From Syntrophomonas sp. (GTDB taxonomy: Bacteria > Bacillota > Syntrophomonadia > Syntrophomonadales > Syntrophomonadaceae), in assembly GCF_028707975.1 (NCBI RefSeq), contig NZ_JAQVZX010000007.1:1-58336 (forward strand): 58,336 nucleotides of DNA, read 5' to 3'. Positions within the stretch are counted from its first letter, which is position 1. Every line of letters starts with the position of its first letter. The notes below the pieces were generated by a model. That model saw nothing but the letters and a program-made list of their open reading frames with translations. It was not told the origin of the DNA and searched no databases. Made by a program: the position numbers and the translations under genes. Below, in pieces: positions 24,827-32,063 of this stretch.

Positions 24827-25612
24827 TTGAATATTCTTGTTATTGGTGATATTGTTGGCAGACCTGGTAGAAGAGCTATTCGAACCTTATTACCCCAAAT
24901 CCAAAAAGACCATAATATTATGTTTACCATAGCCAATGCTGAAAATGCGGCTGGAGGAAGGGGTTTGAGCCGTGAGGTAATGAAGGAACTGCTTTCCCTT
25001 AATATTGATGTTTTAACCATGGGTAATCATGTTTGGGATAACAAAGAAATATTTGGCTTCGTTGATGATGAACACCGTCTGATAAGACCAGCCAATTATC
25101 CTCCTTATTGCCCCGGACAGGGGTATCATGTATATTCCGCCGCTTTTAACCAGAAGATCGCGGTGGTCAATGCTTCAGGGAGAGTTTTTCTGCCGTCTCT
25201 GGATTGTCCTTTTCGAGTTGTAGATGATATTGTTGCCGAGCTGCAAGAAAAATCCGATTTAATTATTGTAGACTTTCATGCTGAAGCCACCAGTGAAAAG
25301 CTGGCCTTTGCCCATTATTTTGATGGGAGAGTTGCTGCCGTTCTAGGTACTCATACCCATGTTCAAACTGCCGATGAAAAGATATTACCCAGGGGGACAG
25401 CCTATATCACCGACCTGGGGATGACCGGACCGGTTGATTCCATTCTGGGTATGCAAAAAGAGCAGGTTATTCAAAAGATAATTACCCAGAGACCGGTGCG
25501 GCTTGAGGTGGCGAAGGGAGCCTGCCAGATTCAGGCTGTAGCATTAACCTTCGACGAGGCTAGCCATAACTGCATCAGCATTGCGCGAATTTCACAGAAA
25601 TTACCGGCCTAA
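24827..25612 (+). CDS. ymdB: YmdB-type metallophosphodiesterase
   Basis: YmdB is a calcineurin-like phosphodiesterase that cleaves 2',3'- and 3',5'-cAMP and in Bacillus steers the choice between motility and biofilm. The 261-aa product has Asp8, Glu39, Asn40 (NAENAAGG) and Asn67-His68 (GNHVWDN) at the positions of the metal ligands known for the family, plus VDFHAEATSEK and GTHTHVQTADE for the remaining ones. The start is TTG 24827 after GACGGAGG. It belongs to the rny-ymdB-spoVS neighbourhood conserved in spore formers. Confidence 0.94.
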   Translation: MNILVIGDIVGRPGRRAIRTLLPQIQKDHNIMFTIANAENAAGGRGLSREVMKELLSLNIDVLTMGNHVWDNKEIFGFVDDEHRLIRPANYPPYCPGQGYHVYSAAFNQKIAVVNASGRVFLPSLDCPFRVVDDIVAELQEKSDLIIVDFHAEATSEKLAFAHYFDGRVAAVLGTHTHVQTADEKILPRGTAYITDLGMTGPVDSILGMQKEQVIQKIITQRPVRLEVAKGACQIQAVALTFDEASHNCISIARISQKLPA

Positions 25613-25637
25613 GTCATAAATTCTCTCTTTACTTCAA

Positions 25638-25666
25638 TGTAACAAGGGGAAGGTTCTCTTGTTACA
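25638..25666 (+). terminator. Hairpin after ymdB
   Basis: TGTAACAAG and CTTGTTACA form a perfect stem around GGGAAGGTTCT. The following sequence is not T-rich, so termination may be weak. Confidence 0.45.
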
Positions 25667-25685
25667 TCCCGCACTCCTTATTTTC

Positions 25686-25790
25686 GTATAACCCCCGATG
25701 GCCGGGGCCGCAACCACCGATGAAAATAGGGGCAACAAGAATAAGAATATTTTTTGATACAACCTTAACAGTCACACCCGCAGGGTCTGC
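25686..25790 (-). repeat. Second-family tail (inverted) and linker-like sequence
   Basis: CCCCCGATGGCCGGGGCCGC (25688-25707) is the complement of the C/G tail at 6528-6560. At 25760 CAACCTTAACAGTCACACCC resembles the complementary MITE linker plus the start of its cassette. No gene is visible from 25613 to 25993; an open frame at 25720-25944 has no SD and spans these repeats. Confidence 0.45.
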
Positions 25791-25909
25791 GCCCTTCTGC
25801 ATCAAAACTCTATTTTCTAATCAAATCCTTATGATCCTATATCAGAAGAACCGGCCCCATGATAAATTACGGGTTCATGAAAATTTAACCAAAACAATTA
25901 TGGAAAAAA

Positions 25910-25938
25910 GAAGGAATTACCAGATAAGTTTAGAATAT
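25910..25938 (+). promoter_or_regulatory. Candidate SigH promoter for spoVS
   Basis: GAAGGAATT (25910-25918) fits the SigH -35 consensus RNAGGAWWW in full. TTAGAATAT (25930-25938) fits RNNGAATWW at eight of nine positions, with an 11-bp spacer, as expected. spoVS is SigH-controlled in Bacillus. A stem CAGATAAGTT/AACTTATCTG with a T-run (25921-25970) overlaps the promoter and may end upstream transcripts. Confidence 0.6.
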
Positions 25939-25993
25939 AGATAAATATAGAGCAACTTATCTGTTTTTATAATTTTTGAAGGGGGTTATATTA

Positions 25994-26254
25994 GTGGAGG
26001 TATTAAAAGTCTCAGCTAAATCCAGTCCTAATTCGGTTGCAGGGGCTCTGGCAGGAGTTTTACGAGAAAAAGGAGCTGCTGAAATACAAGCTATAGGTGC
26101 AGGAGCCATCAACCAGGCTGTGAAAGCAATAGCTATTGCACGTGGATTTGTTGCTCCCAGTGGCATGGATCTGATATGTATCCCTGCTTTTACCGATATA
26201 AAAATTGATGGAGAGGAAAGAACCGCCATTAAGCTAATTATTGAGCCCAGATAA
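25994..26254 (+). CDS. spoVS: Stage V sporulation protein S
   Basis: SpoVS is a small Alba-like protein needed for cortex and coat assembly in sporulation. The 86-aa product MEVLKVSAKSSPNSVAGALAG... matches the family over its full length and is one of the most conserved small sporulation proteins. GTG 25994 is preceded by GAAGGGGG. A TTG 18 bases upstream is in frame but overlaps that SD. A terminator follows, so it is monocistronic. Confidence 0.96.
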   Translation: MEVLKVSAKSSPNSVAGALAGVLREKGAAEIQAIGAGAINQAVKAIAIARGFVAPSGMDLICIPAFTDIKIDGEERTAIKLIIEPR

Positions 26255-26286
26255 TATGATATTAAAATTTGCCGTTATAGAATATT

Positions 26287-26312
26287 AACCTGCCATGAAG
26301 GCAGGTTTTTTC
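26287..26312 (+). terminator. Terminator after spoVS
   Basis: AACCTGCC and GGCAGGTT around a short loop, then TTTTTCTG. This is a classic intrinsic terminator. Confidence 0.8.
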
Positions 26313-26331
26313 TGTAGAAGGGAGGATAATT

Positions 26332-27264
26332 ATGCAGATTGTAGATTTGCATTGTGATACTATTTCAGAAATTACTGTACGGAATGAAGCGTTGCTAAAT
26401 AATAGGCGGCATTTTGATCTGGAAAGGGCAAAAAAAGCTGGTATTTGTTTGCAAATATTTGCTTTATTCAGCTCCAGTCGGGAAGCTGATAGCTCTCTGC
26501 GAGAAATCCTTATACAGATAGACAAGTTCTATCATGAACTAGAGCAAAATTATTTGCGTGTTTTTCAGATTCTGGGTTCCAATGAACTGCAAAAAGTGGG
26601 ACAAACGGATAAAATAGCCTGTCTGCTGCACCTTGAAGGTGCGGAAGCAATTGGGACCGACCTGGCTGTTTTTAGACAACTATGCCGGATGGGCTTGCGT
26701 AGTATCGGTCTGACCTGGAATTATTCCAATCAACTGGCCGGGGGCATTGCTGAGGGAGGAAATGCCGGGGGCTTGACTCGGTATGGGAAAGATATTATTA
26801 AGGAAATTGAGCGAAGCGGAATTCTGCTGGATCTCTCCCATATATCTGAGCAGGCCTTTTTTGAGGCCTTGGATTATTATAATTTGCCTGTAATGGTGAC
26901 TCATGCCAATGCCCGAGCTATATGTAATCATCCGCGGAATCTGAGTGATGAACAATTAAAGGTATTGGCTGAAAATGGAGCTGTGATAGGTCTGAATCAG
27001 GTAGCTCATTTCGTAAAAGAGGGAAAAGCAACACTTGAGGACTTTTTGAATCATGCAGTTTATATTTCCGACTTAATAGGAGTTAAACACCTGGCTCTCG
27101 GTTCTGACTTCGATGGAACAGATAGTTTGGTTTTACCTGGAGTTGAGGCTTATGCTACACTGGAACAAGGGCTTCATGACAGAGGGTTCCTCCCGCAAGA
27201 AGTGGAGATGATTCTTCAGCGGAATGCCTTAAGAGTAATGAAGAGGGTTTTAAATGCTATATGA
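26332..27264 (+). CDS. Membrane dipeptidase (peptidase family M19)
   Basis: M19 enzymes are di-zinc dipeptidases with a TIM-barrel fold. The 310-aa product has metal ligands His7 and Asp9 in DLHCDT, a glutamate in HLEGAEAIG, His residues in LDLSHISEQ and VTHANARAICNHPRN, and LGSDFDG at the C-terminal end. There is no signal peptide, so the enzyme is cytoplasmic despite the family name. ATG 26332 follows AAGGGAGG. It overlaps the PHP gene by 11 bases, implying coupled translation. Confidence 0.92.
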   Translation: MQIVDLHCDTISEITVRNEALLNNRRHFDLERAKKAGICLQIFALFSSSREADSSLREILIQIDKFYHELEQNYLRVFQILGSNELQKVGQTDKIACLLHLEGAEAIGTDLAVFRQLCRMGLRSIGLTWNYSNQLAGGIAEGGNAGGLTRYGKDIIKEIERSGILLDLSHISEQAFFEALDYYNLPVMVTHANARAICNHPRNLSDEQLKVLAENGAVIGLNQVAHFVKEGKATLEDFLNHAVYISDLIGVKHLALGSDFDGTDSLVLPGVEAYATLEQGLHDRGFLPQEVEMILQRNALRVMKRVLNAI

Positions 27265-28108
27265 CTTACACACTCATACTACTGCTTCAGATGGTCTATT
27301 AAGTCCAACTGAACTGCTGGGCAAAGCCAGTGAGATGAGATTGCCAGGATTGGCAATAACTGACCATGACACGATAGATGGTCTGGAAGAGGCCCGCCGT
27401 TTTATAGCGGAGAATAGTCTGGCTCTGGATTTCGTTCCCGGAATAGAATTGAATACTGAACTGACTGAAAAAGAAATTCATATTCTAGGCTACTTTATCG
27501 ATTATCATGATCATCGACTATTGGGGCGTTTACAGGAAATTAAAGAAGCGCGTTTAGAACGAGCCCGTAAGATGATAAATCGCCTGGTTGTTATGGGCTT
27601 AAATATTGATTTAGACCAGGTGAAAAGACTAGCTCAGGGTGATTTGATTGCCCGACCACATATTGCCCAGGCGTTGATGGAGAATTCTTATGTATTTTCT
27701 GTAAAGGAAGCTTTCGATAAATATATCGGCAAAGGAAGACCAGCTTATGTTAATCGTTATAAATTCTTGCCTGAAGAGGCCATTGCTCTAATAAATGAAG
27801 CCGGAGGTATAGCTGTCCTTGCTCATCCAGGTCTCATTAGAAACGATAGTTTAGTTGAGGATATTATTGCTTTGGGCATTGAAGGAATTGAAGTTTTTTA
27901 TCCAGAGCACAATCATAAACAGATTCTCAAATATAGCGCTTTCTGCCAGCAGCACCAGCTACTAATTACTGGAGGCTCTGATTTTCATGGATATGGGAAA
28001 GAGGAAGGCCGGGGAAAATTCGGTTCTTTTGGTGTTAGTAGGGAAAAAATGCAAAATATTTTTGACTATCAGCAAAATAGGAGTAAAAAACAAGCAAGAA
28101 GAACATGA
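27254..28108 (+). CDS. PHP-domain phosphoesterase
   Basis: PHP proteins are metal-dependent phosphoesterases; this subgroup includes 3',5'-nucleoside bisphosphate phosphatase and short-RNA 5' nucleases (RNase AM/YciV type). The 284-aa product has His6 and His8 in DLHTHT, Asp and His in ITDHDT near 35-39, VPGIELN, ARPHIAQALM, LAHPG and TGGSDFHG, so the complete metal set is present. A role in RNA-fragment or nucleotide turnover is plausible, but the exact substrate cannot be told from sequence. Confidence 0.85.
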   Translation: MLYDLHTHTTASDGLLSPTELLGKASEMRLPGLAITDHDTIDGLEEARRFIAENSLALDFVPGIELNTELTEKEIHILGYFIDYHDHRLLGRLQEIKEARLERARKMINRLVVMGLNIDLDQVKRLAQGDLIARPHIAQALMENSYVFSVKEAFDKYIGKGRPAYVNRYKFLPEEAIALINEAGGIAVLAHPGLIRNDSLVEDIIALGIEGIEVFYPEHNHKQILKYSAFCQQHQLLITGGSDFHGYGKEEGRGKFGSFGVSREKMQNIFDYQQNRSKKQARRT

Positions 28109-28120
28109 GTTTGGGAGGAT

Positions 28121-28180
28121 TTCCCCTACCCCTGTAGAAAATTATCAAGTGGGAAATTTTTTTTGGGAAAGGTAGGGGAA
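28121..28180 (+). promoter_or_regulatory. Inverted repeat covering the SD of the NlpC/P60 gene
   Basis: TTCCCCTACC (28121-28130) is perfectly complementary to GGTAGGGGAA (28171-28180), which includes the SD of the gene starting at 28183. The intervening 40 bases contain an A-rich and a T-rich run. In RNA the stem would hide the SD. Confidence 0.5.
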
Positions 28181-28182
28181 TA

Positions 28183-28992
28183 ATGAGAAGTATTTGGGCT
28201 GTTATATTTTTGCTTCCAATATTTTTACTTATGGGTGGGACAAGCCTCGAAGCCAGTGAATCTGTTTACATAGTAAAATCCGGTGATAGCCTGTGGAAGA
28301 TATCCGCGCAACAGGGAATTAGTATTAAGGAGATAAAGGAAATAAACCATTTGAGTTCTGATTCTCTCAAGATAGGGCAAAAGCTGTTACTTGGAGGAAA
28401 TAGAGAGGCCGAGGCGGGAAAAGATATAACTGCTGTAGGACAAGAGAGTTACACAGTACAAGCGGGAGATAATTTAGGGCTTATTGCCCAAAAATTTGGT
28501 ATGACTGTTGCACGACTAAAGGAATTGAACAATTTGAACAGTGATATACTGAACGAAGGGCATCAACTTAGGGTCGAGAATCGTAATTTAGCCAATCCGT
28601 CCCGATCGGGTGTTCCTCTTGATGGTAGGTTCATTATTGAAAAAGCAGCACAATATTTAGGAACAGCATACCGCTATGGGGGAGAAGGCCCAGCTGGATT
28701 TGATTGTTCCGGCTTTGTAAGATATATCTTTTCAAACTTTGGTTATGACTTGCCTCATAATGCCGCCGCTCAGTTTAAAACCGGCGCCGAGCTTGATGGA
28801 AGTGAAATGAAGATCGGCGATCTGGTGTTCTTTGCCTGCGGAGGCCGGGGAATTGATCATGTGGGAATTTATTCCGGCGATATGAAATTCATTCATTCCA
28901 GTTCTCCACGAAGCGGTGGGGTTATTTATTCTTCATTGAGCGAAGGTTATTATGCGGGTAAATATGTTGGTGCCCGCCGGATATTTCATTAA
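28183..28992 (+). CDS. Secreted LysM-NlpC/P60 peptidoglycan endopeptidase
   Basis: This is a cell-wall hydrolase cutting stem peptides. The 269-aa product begins with a signal peptide (hydrophobic 5-19, cleavage near ASA/ES at about 25). Two LysM domains follow (about 30-72 and 86-130), which bind glycan, and then an NlpC/P60 domain (about 150-265) with nucleophile Cys175 in FDCSGFV and His226 in IDHVGIY. All catalytic residues are intact. It is a single gene after the PHP unit, possibly regulated by the SD-masking hairpin upstream. Confidence 0.93.
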   Translation: MRSIWAVIFLLPIFLLMGGTSLEASESVYIVKSGDSLWKISAQQGISIKEIKEINHLSSDSLKIGQKLLLGGNREAEAGKDITAVGQESYTVQAGDNLGLIAQKFGMTVARLKELNNLNSDILNEGHQLRVENRNLANPSRSGVPLDGRFIIEKAAQYLGTAYRYGGEGPAGFDCSGFVRYIFSNFGYDLPHNAAAQFKTGAELDGSEMKIGDLVFFACGGRGIDHVGIYSGDMKFIHSSSPRSGGVIYSSLSEGYYAGKYVGARRIFH

Positions 28993-29036
28993 ATAATTGG
29001 CAAATTAGAATCAAGGAATTTTTAGGAGGTAAATCG

Positions 29037-29438
29037 ATGGAGGAAAACGAGAACATCTTGGAAAAATTTGGCCTTCCCCCTACGATCTTTGGCACCAAGG
29101 AATGGCAGGATATAGAAAGAAAAGAAAATACTCTAGGGGCAGACTTATTGTTGACAGAGATAATAGATAAGAAAATATGGTCCAATGAAGAAATTCTTTG
29201 GGTTATGAAAAGATTGATCTTCTTCTATGGTAAAAAGGACGCTTTGCTAAAAAAAGCCCCGGTTGAGCGTTTGTTTACGAACATGGTTGATATACTAAGA
29301 GCATTTTATGTTATTCTAGACATAAGTAATCCCGAAATCGATGATAATATGCGAAGTTACATCTCTACAAAACTGGCGGATGCTACCTGGGGGGTAAACC
29401 TGCGTACCCGGGAATACCTGGAAAAACTAAAGGATTAA
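29037..29438 (+). CDS. Hypothetical protein, 133 aa
   Basis: I do not recognise it. The SD TTAGGAGG is perfect and 8 nt before ATG 29037. The product is acidic at the start (EENENILEKFGLPP), helical after that, with no membrane segment and no cysteines. A Trp-containing stretch (SNEEILWVMKRLIFF) could form an interaction helix. It lies alone between a hydrolase and a repeat element, so context is silent. Confidence 0.7.
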   Translation: MEENENILEKFGLPPTIFGTKEWQDIERKENTLGADLLLTEIIDKKIWSNEEILWVMKRLIFFYGKKDALLKKAPVERLFTNMVDILRAFYVILDISNPEIDDNMRSYISTKLADATWGVNLRTREYLEKLKD

Positions 29439-29441
29439 AGA

Positions 29442-29511
29442 AATGTTGCTGAGCGGTATATGGTTCCACTGCAAAAAATCCTTTTGATGCAGAAGGGTTG
29501 CATAAATATAA
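29442..29511 (+). repeat. Two MITE ends side by side
   Basis: AATGTTGCTGAGCGGTATAT (29442-29461) is right-end internal sequence. It runs straight into a left end, GTTCCACTGCAAAAAATCC, continuing to TTGCATAAATATAAT. The order right-part then left-part suggests either two insertions or a rearranged element. It touches the stop of the preceding gene. Confidence 0.65.
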
Positions 29512-29728
29512 TTATTATAATATATATCAGAAGGACCAACCCCAGGATATACTTTTAGAGGTTTTTCAAGTATTACCGACTTTGGTGTTTAGCGATAGGA
29601 TTTGGCACTTCAAAGCACTATTCATAATTCCTCTATGCTATTTTTATTCCAGATATATTAAGCAGTTATTAATAGATTTAGAACAATGGCCTTTTCATTG
29701 CGCCCAATATTATTTCGGGGAGGACGAA

Positions 29729-30385
29729 ATGCCATCAAGCAGGGAAGAAATTATCCGGCAAATCATTGTGCTTGAGGACAGGATTTTACGATGCTGTCGC
29801 TGTAATTCTTTGATTAAATGTACTGGAAAACCCGCTCTGGGCAAGGGCGAATTGCAGCCCGAGCTTATGATGGTTTTTGAGTCCAATAACAAGCTGACCC
29901 ATGACTCTAAAAAGCTAATTGAGCTAAGAAGTTTTATCCAACTTGAATTTAAGCTTAAAGATATTTACCATACTTTTCTGGTAAGATGCTCTCCCAAAGC
30001 CTGTACTATGCGAAACGCTATTGACCCATATACTCAATACCAGTCCTCTTCAGAACGCTATTTGGATAATTACAATATATGCTTGTTGAAACAAGAGCCG
30101 TGTAACGGTATATTAGTAAGGCCACGAAATGAAGAGATAGTGTATTGCCTGCCTTTTTTAATAGAAGAAATTACTATATTGCAACCCCGATTTATTATTC
30201 TTTTTGGACAAAGAACCGCAGAATTCGTTTTAAAATCCTTTGGGTTTCATGGTGAATTTGTAAGCTACAGACAATATAAGAAAGACGGCATGGTCTTTTT
30301 ATTTGTTAATTACCCCCAGGAAGATTTGGCCTTGCCAGACCTTAAAGTTTTAAAGAGCGTATTTCTGAAAACTTCATCTAGTTAA
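29729..30385 (+). CDS. Uracil-DNA-glycosylase-fold protein, catalytic motifs lost
   Basis: The 218-aa product aligns by eye with family-4 (Fe-S) uracil-DNA glycosylases. All four cluster cysteines appear kept: Cys22 and Cys25 (CCRC), Cys87 in FLVRCSP and Cys140 in EEIVYCLPFL, followed by IEEITILQPRFIILFGQRTAEFVL. Motif A (GEGPG in active enzymes) is replaced by FESNN (50-54), and the HPxxL loop by YPQEDL (195-200), so base excision is unlikely. A 52-residue segment between Cys87 and Cys140 is longer than the roughly 15 in active relatives. Start ATG 29729 is 5 nt behind GGGGAGG; the frame is open back to 29498 but that end is a repeat. Function unknown. Confidence 0.65.
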   Translation: MPSSREEIIRQIIVLEDRILRCCRCNSLIKCTGKPALGKGELQPELMMVFESNNKLTHDSKKLIELRSFIQLEFKLKDIYHTFLVRCSPKACTMRNAIDPYTQYQSSSERYLDNYNICLLKQEPCNGILVRPRNEEIVYCLPFLIEEITILQPRFIILFGQRTAEFVLKSFGFHGEFVSYRQYKKDGMVFLFVNYPQEDLALPDLKVLKSVFLKTSSS

Positions 30386-30393
30386 TAAATTCT

Positions 30394-30604
30394 TGATGTC
30401 ACTGCAAAAAGTAATAAATACATAATAGCGACCGCAGGGTGTGTAGGGAACGACCCCCGTGTCGTTCCGAATCAGGCGCAACAACTAGCGACCGCAAGGC
30501 ATTGTAGGGGCGGTCATCGCCCGCCCGCTTTCGCCTTCACCAACGCTCGTTTTGTATATTCATGCAACCCTTATGCAACAAAAAGGGTTTTTGCAGTGGA
30601 GTCG
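30394..30604 (-). repeat. MITE-like element, 211 bp, inverted orientation
   Basis: It runs from TGATGTCACTGCAAAAAG to GGGTTTTTGCAGTGGAGTC. It contains two cassettes, one with GGAACGAC/GTCGTTCC and one with GGGGCGG/CCGCCC, separated by linker sequence ending in TAGCGACCGC. It follows the UDG-like gene by 8 bases. Confidence 0.85.
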
Positions 30605-30660
30605 TTCAGTTAATTTTATGCTTCGAGAATTATTCCCCTCTACTACAAAGGCTTGATTTG

Positions 30661-30669
30661 TGTTAGAAT
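30661..30669 (+). promoter_or_regulatory. Candidate extended -10 promoter of the PHA cluster
   Basis: TGTTAGAAT matches TG-n-TATAAT with one mismatch, between the repeat and the first PHA gene. The leader would be about 135 nt and includes a second SD-like AAGGAGG (30747). The -35 region is weak. Confidence 0.4.
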
Positions 30670-30810
30670 AAAATTTAGGAAATAGAGGACATCTTACCCA
30701 TTTTAGCATACAAATTATGATAATCGGTCTTTCATGTGCTAGTTAAGGAGGTGGTAAGAGGTAGTCGTCATTGAAAAAGAGAGCCTATTTTTGAGAGGAG
30801 GAAGTTATAA

Positions 30811-31158
30811 ATGGCAAATAAAGAAAACCTGAAAAAGGCATTTGTAATTAGTGAAAGTTCTGCTGAAAAACTATGGGATATGTGGTTGGTTACTCTTGGG
30901 AGCATGTCATGGACACAAGAACAGATCGAAAACATGATAAGGAAATATCTGGATCAAAGAAAAGTGGCCAGAGAAGAAACAACCAAATTGGTTGAGGAAT
31001 TGATGAACCAGGCTAAAAAGAATCAACAACAGATGCAAAAGATGATGCAAGAGGCAGTAAATGCCACCATGGAGAATGTTGATTTCCCAAATTTTAATTA
31101 TTTTGATGAATTGAATAAAAAGGTTGACGACCTATCCAAAAAGGTGGAAAACCTTTAA
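30811..31158 (+). CDS. Phasin-like PHA granule protein, 115 aa
   Basis: A small helical protein made of amphipathic and coiled-coil stretches (VEELMNQAKKNQQQMQKMMQEAV; ELNKKVDDLSKKVENL), with a Trp-rich N-terminal half (LWDMWLVTLGSMSW). This is the composition of phasins, which coat polyhydroxyalkanoate granules. Sequence similarity to any one phasin family is not certain; the call rests on composition plus the adjacent phaC and phaJ. GAGAGGAGG precedes ATG 30811. It is probably the most expressed gene of the cluster, since a stable hairpin follows it. Confidence 0.6.
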   Translation: MANKENLKKAFVISESSAEKLWDMWLVTLGSMSWTQEQIENMIRKYLDQRKVAREETTKLVEELMNQAKKNQQQMQKMMQEAVNATMENVDFPNFNYFDELNKKVDDLSKKVENL

Positions 31159-31181
31159 TCCTATAATTGCTTAACGAAACA

Positions 31182-31208
31182 GCGGTTATGGCTTGATGCC
31201 ATAACCGC
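31182..31208 (+). terminator. Hairpin between the phasin-like and PhaR/E-like genes
   Basis: GCGGTTATGGC pairs perfectly with GCCATAACCGC around TTGAT. ATTGTCTCTT follows, a poor T-run. It could be an attenuating terminator or a 3' stabiliser for the upstream gene. Confidence 0.55.
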
Positions 31209-31253
31209 ATTGTCTCTTAGTCAAGAATCCAGGTGAAAGGAGCCAGGAGTTAT

Positions 31254-31793
31254 ATGTCCCAGGAGGGTGACAAAGCAAAAACTGATATTCAAATCCCGGA
31301 TCTGGCCGAATTGTGGAAACAAATGTATTTTAGCACTGAGGGCGATTGGTCCAAGACTATGAAGGGTTTTATTAGTACTGAAACCTTTGTTGCTATGTTG
31401 GACAAGACTCTGGAACAGTACCTGGCTATGTCCAAGATAAGTCACCAGCAGATGGACAAGTTCTCGGAAAAGGGGATTGTACCCAGCAAAAAAGATGTGG
31501 CCCGGGTAGCTGAACTGGTTATTTCGCTGGAAGAAAAAGTGGACATGATGGAGTTCCAGTTTATTGATAATTTTCGTAAGATGACTGATAGTCTTATGAA
31601 AATGGCGGATTTTCAGGATCTTTTTAAACAAGAATTATCTTCATTAAAAACTGAGTTACAAGAGATAAATCGAAATATTCAGAGCCTGAAGGTCAATCAG
31701 AAAACCGAGCAGATAGAAGCGGCGGCAGAAGCGCCTAAAAGCAAAAAAGGAAGCCGGAAGAAAGCCGCAGAAAAAACCACTGTGTCAGATTAA
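31254..31793 (+). CDS. PhaR/PhaE-like PHA synthase subunit, 179 aa
   Basis: Class III and IV PHA synthases need a second helical subunit (PhaE or PhaR). This product is nearly all helical and ends in a coiled coil (LKTELQEINRNIQSLKVNQKT), as expected for such a subunit. It has in addition an Ala/Lys tail (AAAEAPKSKKGSRKKAAEKT) like the DNA-binding tails of PhaF-type granule proteins. ATG 31254 lies behind AGGAG; the frame is open from GTG 31233. It is the natural partner for the 363-aa PhaC. PhaR versus a second phasin is not settled. Confidence 0.6.
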   Translation: MSQEGDKAKTDIQIPDLAELWKQMYFSTEGDWSKTMKGFISTETFVAMLDKTLEQYLAMSKISHQQMDKFSEKGIVPSKKDVARVAELVISLEEKVDMMEFQFIDNFRKMTDSLMKMADFQDLFKQELSSLKTELQEINRNIQSLKVNQKTEQIEAAAEAPKSKKGSRKKAAEKTTVSD

Positions 31794-31860
31794 TATTAGC
31801 CTTGTAAGATAGTGAGGACTATGAGCTTTAGTAATGATCTGGGAAGGTCTAATATCTGTG

Positions 31861-31977
31861 ATTATTAGCTTTAGCAAGCTAATAATGTCGGAGCAGAGCC
31901 TCGCCACAGTTCCGCAGTATTAGAAAGCGCTATTAATGCGGAGCGCTTTGCTCATAGGTTCCTGTAAACAGGAATCT
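31861..31977 (+). other. Three tandem hairpins upstream of phaJ
   Basis: Perfect or near-perfect stems lie in series: ATTATTAGCTT/AAGCTAATAAT (31861-31887), AAAGCGCT/AGCGCTTT (about 31924-31950) and TTCCTG/CAGGAA (about 31958-31974). None is followed by a T-run. The 31794-32063 interval has no gene. It could be a structured leader or processing region dividing the PHA mRNA. Confidence 0.5.
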
Positions 31978-32063
31978 GGGATCATCACTTTACTTAAGAA
32001 CTTGTAGTTTATTAGGGAATAGAATGGTACTGGAACTTGGATGAGGGGGAGGAGTTTTGCCGG

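Noticed and set aside
25720-25944. 74-aa open frame upstream of spoVS
   Set aside because: No SD, composed partly of repeat remnants, and overlaps the SigH promoter.
29498-29728. N-terminal 77 residues ahead of the UDG-like protein
   Set aside because: The start codon lies inside a repeat end and has no SD; ATG 29729 has GGGGAGG. The region is open, so a longer form cannot be fully excluded.
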